Origin: Caldiserica bacterium UBA646
GTDB lineage: Bacteria > Caldisericota > Caldisericia > Caldisericales > Caldisericaceae
Direction: 5' to 3'
DNA: 27,499 nucleotides
NCBI GenBank assembly: GCA_002299965.1
Contig: DBOM01000059.1
Location: 19,695-47,193 of the forward strand
A program made the position numbers and the translations under genes. Positions 1 through 7,840 of the stretch are shown here, one piece after another. The notes below the pieces were generated by a model, which had not been told where the DNA came from, searched no databases, and saw only the letters and a list, made by a program, of their open reading frames with translations. Each line of letters begins with the position of its first letter. The first letter of the stretch is position 1.

Positions 1-1951
1 AGACCATATCCCCTTCTGCGTGACCGTAAGTGTCATTGATATCTTTAAAGTTATCTATATCAAGGTAGAGCAAAAGGATAGGGGTTTTCTTCCGATTGGC
101 GATCTTAATCTGCTGTTCTAACAGAGCAAGGCCGTATCCTCTGGTGCAACAGTTGGTAAGGATGTCATAGTGGGCTAACTTTTGCAGTTCTTCTTCCATC
201 TTTTTTCGTTCAGTGATATCAATATAAGTACCAATTATCCCCTTTATCTGCCCGTCAATTATTATATCAGAGCCAGATACAGATGCTGGGAATAAAGTAC
301 CGTCTTTCTTTTTTCTGATAGTTTCATAATTAAAATAACCTTTAGATAATGCTGTCTTATCTAAATTTTTTCCTTCTTCTATCCTGTCAGGGGGATGAAT
401 CATCCCGTCGTTAATGTTCCTGCCTTTAACCTCTTCTAAAGTATAGCCAAAAAGCTCGGTAAAGCGCGGGTTTATATTTATAATGTTACCGTTTTCATCT
501 ATGTAGGCCAGGGCCTCAGGGCTGTTTTTAAATAAACCTATAAATTCCTGCCGACTTTGCAGCAGTGCTTCTTCAGTTTGTTTACGTTCGATGGCTGTGG
601 CTACCTGAGCGGAAACGAATTCCAAAAGTTTGATGTCTTTTTCGGAATAAAGATCGGGGTTGGTGTAGCTCTGGACAGATATAACCCCGATTGTTTTATT
701 TGCTATCTTTAGAGGGACTCCCAGCCAGATAGACTTATCGGTGATGGTACCTACTGGGATTAATTCTCCTTTTCCCATCATGTTTTTTATTCTTTTGGAG
801 TTAAGCAATAAAGGTTTCCCAGATTCGATTATCTTAACGGTAAAAGAATTGGTCTCACTAAAGTTTAAGATAGGGAAATCATCATCTTTTTCGTCTACGA
901 AGTAAGGGAAGCGGATTTCATCTTTTTGGTAATCTGCCAGGGCGATATAGAAGTTGGTGGTATCGATGAGGGTACCCAGTTTTTGATGTATGAACTTATA
1001 GAGTTTGTTTAAGGACATGGGGGAGTTGGCAGCTTTAGAAATAGCGTATAAGGCCTCTTGTATTTTCTCACTCTGTTTACGTTCGGTGATGTCCTGATAT
1101 ACTGAGAGAAAACCATTCTTTTTTTTATTTATTATTACAGAAGCAGAAGAGATATGTACCGGAAATAAAGTGCCGTCTTTTTTCTTCCTTACTGTTTCAT
1201 AATTTAAAGATTGTCCTTCAGAGAGATCTTTGCTTAATTTCTTTCCTTCTTCTATCCTGTCAGGGGGGTGAATCATCCCACCGTTGATGTTTCTGCCTTT
1301 TACCTCTTCCAAAGTATAGCCAAAAAGCTCAGTAAAGCGCGGGTTTATATTTATGATATTACCGTTTTCATCTAAATAGACCAAAGCCTCGGGACTGCTT
1401 TTAAATATACTTGCAAATTCCTGCTGGCTTTGTCGTAGGGTTTCTTCAGTTTTCTTTATTTCAGTGATGTCTCTTGAGATAAAAAGCAACTGATTGCCTA
1501 TAATATTTCCGGTGCTTTGAACATAGCGCCAATTCCCACCCTTTTCTTTAAAACGAAATTCTATTCTTTCGATAATCTCAGATTCTTTCCCGGTAAAAAG
1601 CTTTTTTAACTTGGCAACAATATATTTTTTTAATATTGGTAATAATTCCTTTTTATCGTCAGGATGGACAAAATCAAAAGGAGATTTGCCGATTAATTCT
1701 TCGGGCTCATAGCCTGTGTTATCTTTAATTGAAGGGCTGATATATCTGAATCTTGACTGTAAATTAAAATCTTGCAAACTAATTACATCGCTTGTATTTT
1801 CAGCAATTAAACGATAGATTTCCTCAGATTTTGCTGATTTTTCCTTTGTCTGTTTATGATTGGCTTTTACATTTTCTAACTCAGCAATCTTCTTGTGCAA
1901 TTTTGCTAATTCATTTTGCAGTTGCTCTTTCGTTTTTTCTTTACCTTTCAT
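1..1951 (-). CDS. PAS-PAS-GAF-PAS-GGDEF sensory protein, N-terminal 650 residues (runs off the left edge)
   Basis: Read by translating the minus strand from an ATG at 1949-1951; the frame is open to base 1. A short Lys/Glu-rich coiled N-terminus (residues 1-40) is followed by PAS 1 (about 40-164), PAS 2 (167-287), a GAF domain (304-450), PAS 3 (454-580) and the start of a GGDEF domain (from about 590). PAS 2 and PAS 3 end in the usual DITERK-type linker. The GGDEF start shows the Mg-binding segment DIDNFKDIND and HAEGD, so a diguanylate cyclase fold is present, but the catalytic GG(D/E)EF loop lies outside the window and activity cannot be judged. The canonical DxLTGLxNR motif reads DILTNCCTRGYG here. 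There are no membrane segments, so it is probably a cytoplasmic sensor making or sensing cyclic di-GMP. The ribosome site is weak (GGATAAAG). Confidence 0.9.
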   Translation of the reverse strand, partial: MKGKEKTKEQLQNELAKLHKKIAELENVKANHKQTKEKSAKSEEIYRLIAENTSDVISLQDFNLQSRFRYISPSIKDNTGYEPEELIGKSPFDFVHPDDKKELLPILKKYIVAKLKKLFTGKESEIIERIEFRFKEKGGNWRYVQSTGNIIGNQLLFISRDITEIKKTEETLRQSQQEFASIFKSSPEALVYLDENGNIININPRFTELFGYTLEEVKGRNINGGMIHPPDRIEEGKKLSKDLSEGQSLNYETVRKKKDGTLFPVHISSASVIINKKKNGFLSVYQDITERKQSEKIQEALYAISKAANSPMSLNKLYKFIHQKLGTLIDTTNFYIALADYQKDEIRFPYFVDEKDDDFPILNFSETNSFTVKIIESGKPLLLNSKRIKNMMGKGELIPVGTITDKSIWLGVPLKIANKTIGVISVQSYTNPDLYSEKDIKLLEFVSAQVATAIERKQTEEALLQSRQEFIGLFKNSPEALAYIDENGNIININPRFTELFGYTLEEVKGRNINDGMIHPPDRIEEGKNLDKTALSKGYFNYETIRKKKDGTLFPASVSGSDIIIDGQIKGIIGTYIDITERKKMEEELQKLAHYDILTNCCTRGYGLALLEQQIKIANRKKTPILLLYLDIDNFKDINDTYGHAEGDMV

Positions 1952-2179
1952 CTATTTTGCTTTATCCTTTTTGGGGTTTATAGTTTTTAACTTTCTTTCT
2001 TCCCCTTATATAAATTATATGATTAGATGCCATTTATTTATAACATTATATTGCAATGCCAAAAAATGATATTCTAAATGTTACTTTTTACCCCTTCTTT
2101 TTTATTTTATCCCTTTAATAAATATCTCCAAATTTATTCTGAGAATTTTAAAATAATTTTTTTAAGGTTGTTGAGTGCT

Positions 2180-2206
2180 AAAAAAGGACAGGTTGTTTCC
2201 CTGTCT
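2180..2206 (-). terminator. Second hairpin with T-tract, minus strand
   Basis: On the minus strand GACAGG (2200-2205) pairs with CCTGTC (2187-2192) across a 7-nt loop and is followed by C and six T residues (2180-2185). This is a rho-independent terminator shape. It lies about 70 nt beyond the transketolase terminator and is either a back-up terminator or the 3' end of a short separate transcript. Confidence 0.5.
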
Positions 2207-2273
2207 CTCATGTACCTTGCCGTGGAACAGGCGATCCCGAGTTTTTTGATAATTGATGAATGAGATGTTGTTG

Positions 2274-2303
2274 AAAAAAAGGGGGCGAAAGCCCCCTTTT
2301 TAT
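2274..2303 (-). terminator. Rho-independent terminator of the transketolase gene
   Basis: The perfect stem AAAAAGGGGGC / GCCCCCTTTTT (2276-2286 with 2291-2301) has a 4-nt loop and begins immediately after the transketolase stop codon. The T-run on the minus strand is seven long. It is symmetric enough to act in both directions. Confidence 0.9.
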
Positions 2304-2305
2304 TA

Positions 2306-4621
2306 TTATATGATTTCTTTTAGTTTAGCGATTCTTTTTTCTCTGTCTTTTACAAAACGTTCTATGCCGGCAAAGACATGTTTTTCATCAAGGTGTGCTT
2401 CTTCGATTACTTCATCAAGGGTACCGCCTGTTCTCCATCTGTTGTCCCAGTCGCATGAGAGAGAGTACTCTTTTACAACGGGGTTTGCAATCCAGTGGTA
2501 CATCAATTTGATTGACTCATTTGTGATAACCATTGCGTCATTAAACTGTTTCCATGGCAATACTTTGTTTTTGTATTCGTCTGATTCTCTTCTGAACAAT
2601 TCGTAGCTTGGTGCGGCAACGATACGCACGTTAAGGTTTGCGTTCTTTAATTCATCTATTATATTTACGACGCTGAGCGTTGAGCTTGTGCCCTGTACAA
2701 TGACTGTGCCCATTTTTTCTTTGCCTTCTTCAAAATCTTTAAGAATGTATGCGCCGTGAGCTGCTTCAAAATATGATCCTAACCCCCTTGCTTCTCTGTC
2801 CGGTATTGTAATGCTCGGCCGTGTCAGAACAAGAGCGATGATTGGTACGTCAAGTTGCAATGCTTTTCCCAAAAGTACGGGCACTTCATTATGTTCCCAT
2901 GGTATAAGGTCTATAACCTGTCCCTCGGGGAACATATCCCTTACGCCCGGCGCATATATACCGAAGTGTGTCCTTGAATCATCTGCTGTTTCAGGACCTG
3001 AATGTCCTTCGACCCAGATTGTTTTTCCTGTTTTTAGGGGGCAGTCCTGCGCTAGCTGCGAAAATACTCTCATCATTCCGTATTTGAGATATGCAAATGA
3101 ACCGTAAGTTGAACTGGTCGAGTAAAAACCTGAAAAATCTTTGTAGGGGTCTTTTGCCAAGTTTGTTGTTTCTATTCCTGCCGAGATACCTGCATTAACA
3201 AATTCTGTAATTTCCTGTGGAAGGAGCGTGCCGTTAGGGTTTTTGTTTCTGTCGTACCAGCCGTATCCCGGAAAATCTCCAAATGATTTTGCAAACCCTG
3301 AAATTTTTGTAGAGTCTGCAAGGTCCGCCGACATTGCTATAAACAGTGGCCTGTTGTATTTCTTTGCGCAGTATGCGTTAATCCAGGCGCCCCATTTACT
3401 GAATGCGCTTCTATTTGCGTCTTTTGTGCCGGGTTTTGCGTAGAGTTCCTCAGGATAATTTTTGTAGTCAGTGAGCACTGGATCGTATACCGGATTATTT
3501 TCTCTTCCGTCTAACAACTGTAGGGTGGGGATTGTTTCCGGGATTGATTCACCTATTGTAACGAGGCGGTTTGAAAGATAATCTACAAGTTCTTTATCAT
3601 TGAGTATAACGCTCATTGCTACATCAATATTTTCTTTGAACTGCTGGTGAATTTCTTCTTTTGTTTTTGGTGCTCCTTCTCCATAGCCGACAAATTTGAC
3701 ACCGTATTTTTCCTGGAAAGGCCTTTTTGTTTCCCAGAATATTTCTGAATTCATCTCATGCGGAGAACCATGGGATTTGTTGTCATATTTTAAGTACCCT
3801 CTACCTTTTCTTGTTTTGAACCAGCCTATATTTGGTATGTGTTTTTCTATTTTTTCATCATCAAATAGATCAAGCATAATCTGTGTTACTTCCTTATAAT
3901 CTGAGCCTTCTTCTGTGCCTATTGTACGCCAGCCGTGTGAGCTAAACCATTCTTTAGGACCGCCATAGACGGTTTCTTTTAATGGATGGTCATCGATACC
4001 AAAGTTATTCCAATCGATAAGGAAGAAAAGATTGTCCAGCCCTAATGCCCATGCTGAATTCAATGCTTCGTGCGTTCCGCCCGGGGTGAGTCCAGCGTCT
4101 CCTTCAAGGGCAATGACTTTTATATTACCTGCGCCTGCCCGCTTTAGAGCAATAGCTTCTCCTACTGCTCCAGTGGGACCGTGTCCGGATGGTCCTGTGT
4201 TGAATTTTAAGAAGAGTGTTTTACCGCCGAATTCAGCGTGTCCTGATAACCCCCCTCTTCTCCTGAACTGTAATAAATCTTCCGGGAGAAGTGTGATGTC
4301 TCTTCTGAGTTTAAATTTTTCGTCTCCAGTTTCTTTATATTTTTTATCCATAGCGCCGTTCAATGCCGCAAGCGTTGTATATACTAACGGTATTGTGTGT
4401 CCTGCGGAAAGAATAAACCTGTCTGAAAAGCGTTTTTCAGGATTTCTTATATCCCATTTCATTATTCCCGAGAGCATAAGGGACACTAAAATGTGTCTTT
4501 TGGAACGCGATCCACCTGGATGGCCGCTTTGTCTGTAATTAAGCAGGATATCTATGAGCTGGTCTATTACATCCCCGGTTTTTTCCCAGTACTGAAATTC
4601 TTTTTCACTAATGTTCCTCAT
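2306..4621 (-). CDS. tkt: Transketolase (long form, about 771 aa)
   Basis: Thiamine-pyrophosphate enzyme moving two-carbon ketol units in the non-oxidative pentose phosphate pathway. Seen: an N-terminal GHPGGSRSKRH segment, the TPP motif from GDA to DWNN (about residues 174-203), a Pyr-domain segment WVEGHSGPETADDSRTHFG, and a C-terminal domain. The TPP motif begins GDA where most transketolases have GDG. At about 771 residues it is longer than ordinary transketolases (roughly 620-680) and resembles a separate long subfamily. The start was set at 4621 (MRNISEKE) because AAAGGAG lies 7 nt upstream; an ATG at 4636 would add five residues but has no ribosome site. Its promoter is upstream and its terminator directly follows. 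Thiamine pyrophosphokinase, which makes its cofactor, is the next-but-one gene, divergent. Confidence 0.93.
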   Translation of the reverse strand: MRNISEKEFQYWEKTGDVIDQLIDILLNYRQSGHPGGSRSKRHILVSLMLSGIMKWDIRNPEKRFSDRFILSAGHTIPLVYTTLAALNGAMDKKYKETGDEKFKLRRDITLLPEDLLQFRRRGGLSGHAEFGGKTLFLKFNTGPSGHGPTGAVGEAIALKRAGAGNIKVIALEGDAGLTPGGTHEALNSAWALGLDNLFFLIDWNNFGIDDHPLKETVYGGPKEWFSSHGWRTIGTEEGSDYKEVTQIMLDLFDDEKIEKHIPNIGWFKTRKGRGYLKYDNKSHGSPHEMNSEIFWETKRPFQEKYGVKFVGYGEGAPKTKEEIHQQFKENIDVAMSVILNDKELVDYLSNRLVTIGESIPETIPTLQLLDGRENNPVYDPVLTDYKNYPEELYAKPGTKDANRSAFSKWGAWINAYCAKKYNRPLFIAMSADLADSTKISGFAKSFGDFPGYGWYDRNKNPNGTLLPQEITEFVNAGISAGIETTNLAKDPYKDFSGFYSTSSTYGSFAYLKYGMMRVFSQLAQDCPLKTGKTIWVEGHSGPETADDSRTHFGIYAPGVRDMFPEGQVIDLIPWEHNEVPVLLGKALQLDVPIIALVLTRPSITIPDREARGLGSYFEAAHGAYILKDFEEGKEKMGTVIVQGTSSTLSVVNIIDELKNANLNVRIVAAPSYELFRRESDEYKNKVLPWKQFNDAMVITNESIKLMYHWIANPVVKEYSLSCDWDNRWRTGGTLDEVIEEAHLDEKHVFAGIERFVKDREKRIAKLKEII

Positions 4622-4652
4622 AACAACTCCTTTCATAAATGTTTTCTATGAG

Positions 4653-4680
4653 AGAATACTTTTTGTGGTATTTTTGTCAA
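4653..4680 (-). promoter_or_regulatory. Promoter of transketolase
   Basis: On the minus strand a perfect TTGACA (4675-4680) is followed after 16 nt by TATTCT (4653-4658), about 32 nt upstream of the ATG at 4621. Confidence 0.65.
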
Positions 4681-4701
4681 GATTATAAATAAAAAGGTAT
4701 T

Positions 4702-4950
4702 TTAAAATTCGTCTTCTTCATCTACATAGTATTTTTTGGGCAGCGCAATGAGAATTAAACCAAGACCCAGAAAGTTTAAAAATAGCCCCATGAAAAACCA
4801 GCCAAATCCATTTCTTCCTTTTCTGGAAGCGATGATTGCGGTGATAATTGCGATTATAAGGCCAAAAGCAATTAAAGCCCCGTAAATTCCTATTAACCAA
4901 CCTATCGCTAATCCCCAATTTGGCATTTCCGTAAAATTTTGTCCGTACAT
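4702..4950 (-). CDS. Small two-TM membrane protein, 82 aa
   Basis: Not recognised as a named family. The start is secure: AGGAGG lies 7 nt before the ATG at 4950. It has two hydrophobic segments (about 13-41 and 50-69) separated by a basic turn SRKGRNG, then an acidic tail ending DEEDEF. The pattern basic-turn, GWFFMGLFLN is shared with many short bacterial membrane proteins that have an (R/K)KGR..GW(F/I) motif, most of unknown function. It is 81 nt upstream of transketolase on the same strand without a terminator between, so read-through is possible, but transketolase has its own promoter. Function unknown. Confidence 0.75.
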   Translation of the reverse strand: MYGQNFTEMPNWGLAIGWLIGIYGALIAFGLIIAIITAIIASRKGRNGFGWFFMGLFLNFLGLGLILIALPKKYYVDEEDEF

Positions 4951-4971
4951 TATATTACCTCCTTTTTTTAA

Positions 4972-4999
4972 AGTTTAGCAAGTTTTGTTTATTTATCAA
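4972..4999 (-). promoter_or_regulatory. Promoter of the 82-aa membrane protein
   Basis: TTGATA (4994-4999) is followed after 16 nt by TAAACT (4972-4977) on the minus strand. The AGGAGG ribosome site follows about 10 nt later, implying a very short leader. Confidence 0.45.
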
Positions 5000-5209
5000 A
5001 GGAGCGTCTCGGAACAAATTTGTCACACAGTGCATAAAGAGTAGATTGCATAACATGTTGAAAGGGTTTTCTAAAAAGAAGTAATTTTTTTGTTTAGCTA
5101 ATTTCTGCAAAGGGAAATAAAAGTTTTAATAAAAGGAAAATGGAAAAATATAGACATTAAGGTGTAGTTGTAATCAAATCTTTTATTTTATTGCGGTTGA
5201 TGCTAAATG

Positions 5210-5238
5210 TTGGATTTCATTTTTGTTTGCGGTATAAT
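5210..5238 (+). promoter_or_regulatory. Promoter of thiamine pyrophosphokinase
   Basis: A perfect TATAAT (5233-5238) lies 17 nt after a weak -35 TTGGAT (5210-5215). The predicted transcript has a leader of about 92 nt. Confidence 0.5.
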
Positions 5239-5336
5239 AAAAATGATTGATTCGGTTAGCATATTTTCTTTCTTTAGTTTGATTTTTAAATAGGATATTG
5301 CTAATATTAATGCAGTTTGTTCTCGGAGGGGAAAAA

Positions 5337-5975
5337 ATGAAAACAGTGCTTATTGTAGCAAACGGAAATAACAATTCAAAATTGTTCTACCAAAAACTTT
5401 CAAAAAAAGTTGATTTTATTATTGGAGTGGATGGAGGAGCAGGCAAACTTATTAAATATGGTATAACACCAGATCTTGCGGTAGGCGATTTTGATTCAAT
5501 AGAGCGCGACGAGTTAAATCTTTTAAAGAAAAAAGGGGTAACCATTTTACAATTTCCAGAAGATAAGGATTACTCAGATACAGAACTTGCAATAAATGTT
5601 GCGCTGGAAAAGCATTTTAATATATTTATCCTTTCGGGAATGCTCTATGGAAGAATTGATCACATGCTTTTTAATGTTTCTCTTCTTTATCCGCTTCTTA
5701 AAAAAGGTAAAGATGCATGCATTCTTGAAGAAAGAGAAGAGATATACATTACAAGCGGCAAAAGAAAAATAAAAACGAAGAAGGGCAGCACAGTATCCCT
5801 TTATCCTATGACAAGTATTGTGCAGGGGGTGAAAACTTCTGGCCTTAAATATCAGCTAAACGGGGGAACGCTTCTTAAAGGAAAAACACTGACATTGAGT
5901 AATATAGCTGTTTCCAGTATAGTTCAGGTAGAGGTTAAAAAAGGAGCATTGCTTATCGTTACTGAAAAAAAGTGA
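5337..5975 (+). CDS. thiN: Thiamine pyrophosphokinase, 212 aa
   Basis: Transfers pyrophosphate from ATP to thiamine to make TPP. The family pattern is complete: VDGGA (31-35), GDFDSI (50-55), DKDYSDTE (76-83) and YGRIDH (104-109), followed by the beta-rich C-terminal thiamine-binding half with SLYP and the late G-x-x-L/SN segment. The length of 212 is normal for bacterial ThiN. The frame extends upstream to a TTG at 5298, but GGAGGGG at 5326-5332 sits correctly before the ATG at 5337, so that start is used. It is a single gene with its own promoter. The TPP-dependent transketolase lies divergently about 0.7 kb away, a plausible functional pairing. Confidence 0.93.
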   Translation: MKTVLIVANGNNNSKLFYQKLSKKVDFIIGVDGGAGKLIKYGITPDLAVGDFDSIERDELNLLKKKGVTILQFPEDKDYSDTELAINVALEKHFNIFILSGMLYGRIDHMLFNVSLLYPLLKKGKDACILEEREEIYITSGKRKIKTKKGSTVSLYPMTSIVQGVKTSGLKYQLNGGTLLKGKTLTLSNIAVSSIVQVEVKKGALLIVTEKK

Positions 5976-6038
5976 ATAGAAAAGATAATTTGAATATTTA
6001 GTCGATGTTCGTAAAAAAGGAAGCTTTTCTAAAAAGCA

Positions 6039-6066
6039 TTGAAATTTTGCGTATATTTATTATATT
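6039..6066 (+). promoter_or_regulatory. Promoter of the small ORF and Na/Pi cotransporter
   Basis: TTGAAA (6039-6044) is followed after 16 nt by TATATT (6061-6066). It lies about 60 nt upstream of the small ORF at 6128. Confidence 0.5.
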
Positions 6067-6127
6067 ATAGTAGTTTTGCATAAGGGAAGATCTTATAAAA
6101 CAAGTGAAGACTTTGAGAGGAAACTAA

Positions 6128-6214
6128 ATGGCAAAAAACTTAGCTATTGTTTTTTATTTCGGTAAGGGCTGCATAGACAATGTTTCTAAATTGTTTGTAA
6201 AAATAGAATTATGA
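6128..6214 (+). CDS. 28-codon small ORF overlapping the Na/Pi cotransporter start (possible leader peptide)
   Basis: The ATG at 6128 is preceded by GAGAGG 8 nt upstream, a reasonable ribosome site. The frame reads 28 residues (MAKNLAIVFYFGKGC...) and its TGA at 6212-6214 overlaps the cotransporter ATG at 6211 as ATGA. The cotransporter has no ribosome site of its own in the preceding 20 nt. The arrangement therefore suggests translational coupling, with this ORF as a leader or small protein. No homology is recognised, and a chance ORF or the decayed 3' end of an older gene cannot be excluded. Confidence 0.45.
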   Translation: MAKNLAIVFYFGKGCIDNVSKLFVKIEL

Positions 6215-7818
6215 ACATTCAAAATATCTTCTTATTTATTGGCGGTATAACTCTGTTTATTTATGGCATTACCCTAACTAGCAAAAGCATGGAGGGTTTT
6301 GCTTTTACTGGTTTTAAAAAAATGCTTGATAAAATCACAGCAAAGCCAATTCATGCTTTGGGCCTTGGTGCAGTTTTTACATCCATTGTTCAATCAAGTT
6401 CTGCCACTACGATTACTGTAATAAGCCTTGCAAACTCCGGGATATTGAGGTTTGAGAATACGCTGGGAATCATTTTTGGTGCAAATATTGGAACTACAGT
6501 AACTGCCCAAATTATTGCTTTCCATCTCACAAAGTACGGCCTGCTTATTTTTGCAATAGGATTTTTAATTAATTTTTCCTTTAAAAAAGAGTATGTCAAG
6601 GCAATTGGTACGGCCATGATGGGCTTTGGCTTGATATTTATCGGCATGCAATTTATGGAAGCTTCCGTGGCGTTTATGAAAGAATCTCCGTATTTTGTTA
6701 ATCTTTTTATTCGCCTCAGTGAAAAACCGATTCTCGGTGTTTTGGTTGCCGCTGGTTTTACTGCTGTTGGACAGAGCTCTTCAGTTACGATTGGTATTGT
6801 ACAGGCATTGGGAGCTCAAAAACTTATCACATTGAACGCTGCTTTTGCATTAGTAATAGGGGCAAATATTGGGACAACAATTACGGCGGTAATTGCCAGT
6901 ATAGGGGCAAATGTTCAGGCGAGGAGAGTTGCTGTTTCGCATGTCGTATTTAATGTTGTTGGAGCGGTTATTTTCCTGATTATATTTAAGCCATATGTAA
7001 ATTTGGTTTCAAGGACATCGGGAGACCTTGTGAGACAAATTGCTAATGCTCACACATTTTTTAATATTGCATGTGCCCTTTCGTTTATCCCATTTGTCAA
7101 TCAGCTTTCTAAGCTTATCAAAAAACTTGTGCCAGGCGAAGAAGTGATTATAGAAGGTGGAGTGAAGTATTTAGATAAAAGACTTCTTAAAATGCCCTCT
7201 TTTGCGGTTGATGCTCTCTTTAATGAGACGGTGCGAATGACGGGTATAGTAAAAAAGAATTTAGAGACATTTTATCTTATGGTGGACAGAAACAAACCGA
7301 AGCTTAACACTGAAATTAAGATGAGAGAGCATGCTATTAATAACATCAATAGAGAAATACAAGCTTTTGCGCCTCTTCTAATGCAAAAGACATTATCAAA
7401 AGAACATTCAAAAAAGATTAATTTAATGATAAACATTGCAAGTCAAGTAGAGAGAATCGGAGATATTGTCAATGGCTTGTCACAACTTATGGTAGAGAAA
7501 ATTAATAACAATATTCTTTTTTCGGAAAAAGGGGGAAAAGATTTGCATATTATGATGGATATCGTAAAAAATGAATATGAACTTGTTGAAGAAAGTTTCG
7601 GAAAGATGGACGAGAAACTATTCAAAAAGATCGAAAGTATCGAACAATCTATTGATGATATGGAAGTACAATTAAGGAACGCTCATGTAGCCAGACTTTT
7701 GCAGGGAGTTTGTTTTCCTGATGCAGGCATCATATATGTTGATTTGTTATCAGACCTGGAAAGAATATCTGACCATATATATAAAATTGCCCGTCTTTTA
7801 CGAGAAGCGACAAAATAG
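6211..7818 (+). CDS. Na+/phosphate cotransporter with C-terminal PhoU domain, 535 aa
   Basis: NptA/YjbB-type member of the Na/Pi cotransporter (SLC34-related) family; imports or exports inorganic phosphate with sodium across the cytoplasmic membrane. The two inverted family repeats are visible, with QSSSATT (about residues 61-67) and GQSSSVT (about 187-193), each followed by a GANIGTT signature. Around eight hydrophobic segments fill residues 1-300. The last 200 residues (about 337-530) are a helical PhoU-like domain, the normal architecture for bacterial members of 530-560 residues. The ATG at 6211 overlaps the stop of a 28-codon ORF and lacks its own ribosome site. It converges with the ABC permease gene 22 nt downstream, with no terminator seen between. 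Confidence 0.92.
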   Translation: MNIQNIFLFIGGITLFIYGITLTSKSMEGFAFTGFKKMLDKITAKPIHALGLGAVFTSIVQSSSATTITVISLANSGILRFENTLGIIFGANIGTTVTAQIIAFHLTKYGLLIFAIGFLINFSFKKEYVKAIGTAMMGFGLIFIGMQFMEASVAFMKESPYFVNLFIRLSEKPILGVLVAAGFTAVGQSSSVTIGIVQALGAQKLITLNAAFALVIGANIGTTITAVIASIGANVQARRVAVSHVVFNVVGAVIFLIIFKPYVNLVSRTSGDLVRQIANAHTFFNIACALSFIPFVNQLSKLIKKLVPGEEVIIEGGVKYLDKRLLKMPSFAVDALFNETVRMTGIVKKNLETFYLMVDRNKPKLNTEIKMREHAINNINREIQAFAPLLMQKTLSKEHSKKINLMINIASQVERIGDIVNGLSQLMVEKINNNILFSEKGGKDLHIMMDIVKNEYELVEESFGKMDEKLFKKIESIEQSIDDMEVQLRNAHVARLLQGVCFPDAGIIYVDLLSDLERISDHIYKIARLLREATK

Positions 7819-7840
7819 TTTTTTGAAACTCGATTAAAAA

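Larger units (their letters stand above)
1952..2305. other. Intergenic region between the PAS-GGDEF gene and transketolase
   Basis: This 354-nt stretch holds no convincing gene. The left 200 nt are extremely AT-rich with poly-A/T tracts and would contain the promoter of the PAS-GGDEF gene (a TATAAT hexamer is readable on the minus strand near 2018-2025, without a clear -35). The right part has two hairpins annotated separately. Between them, 2195-2245 is distinctly less AT-rich than its flanks. Short forward-strand frames here have no ribosome site and look random. Confidence 0.6.
4951..5336. other. Divergent intergenic region upstream of the 82-aa protein and thiN
   Basis: This region holds the two divergent promoters listed separately and a 92-nt leader for thiN. 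In that leader TTAGCATAT (5256-5264) can pair with ATATTGCTAA (5295-5304), with one bulged base and a 30-nt loop. The short palindrome ACAAATTTGT lies near 5018-5027, upstream of the minus-strand promoter. No TPP riboswitch core (CTGAGA plus the distal helix) is seen. Confidence 0.5.

Noticed and set aside
1980..2160. Replication-origin-like AT-rich tracts
   Set aside because: No cluster of DnaA-box-like 9-mers and no origin-linked genes nearby; the AT richness is ordinary for spacers here.
2078..2606. Forward-strand open frames over the intergenic region and the transketolase end
   Set aside because: They have no ribosome site, their composition follows the AT-rich spacer, and one is antisense to conserved transketolase sequence.
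5245..5336. TPP riboswitch in the thiN leader
   Set aside because: The leader is too short and lacks the CTGAGA core and the second conserved helix; only one weak hairpin is seen.
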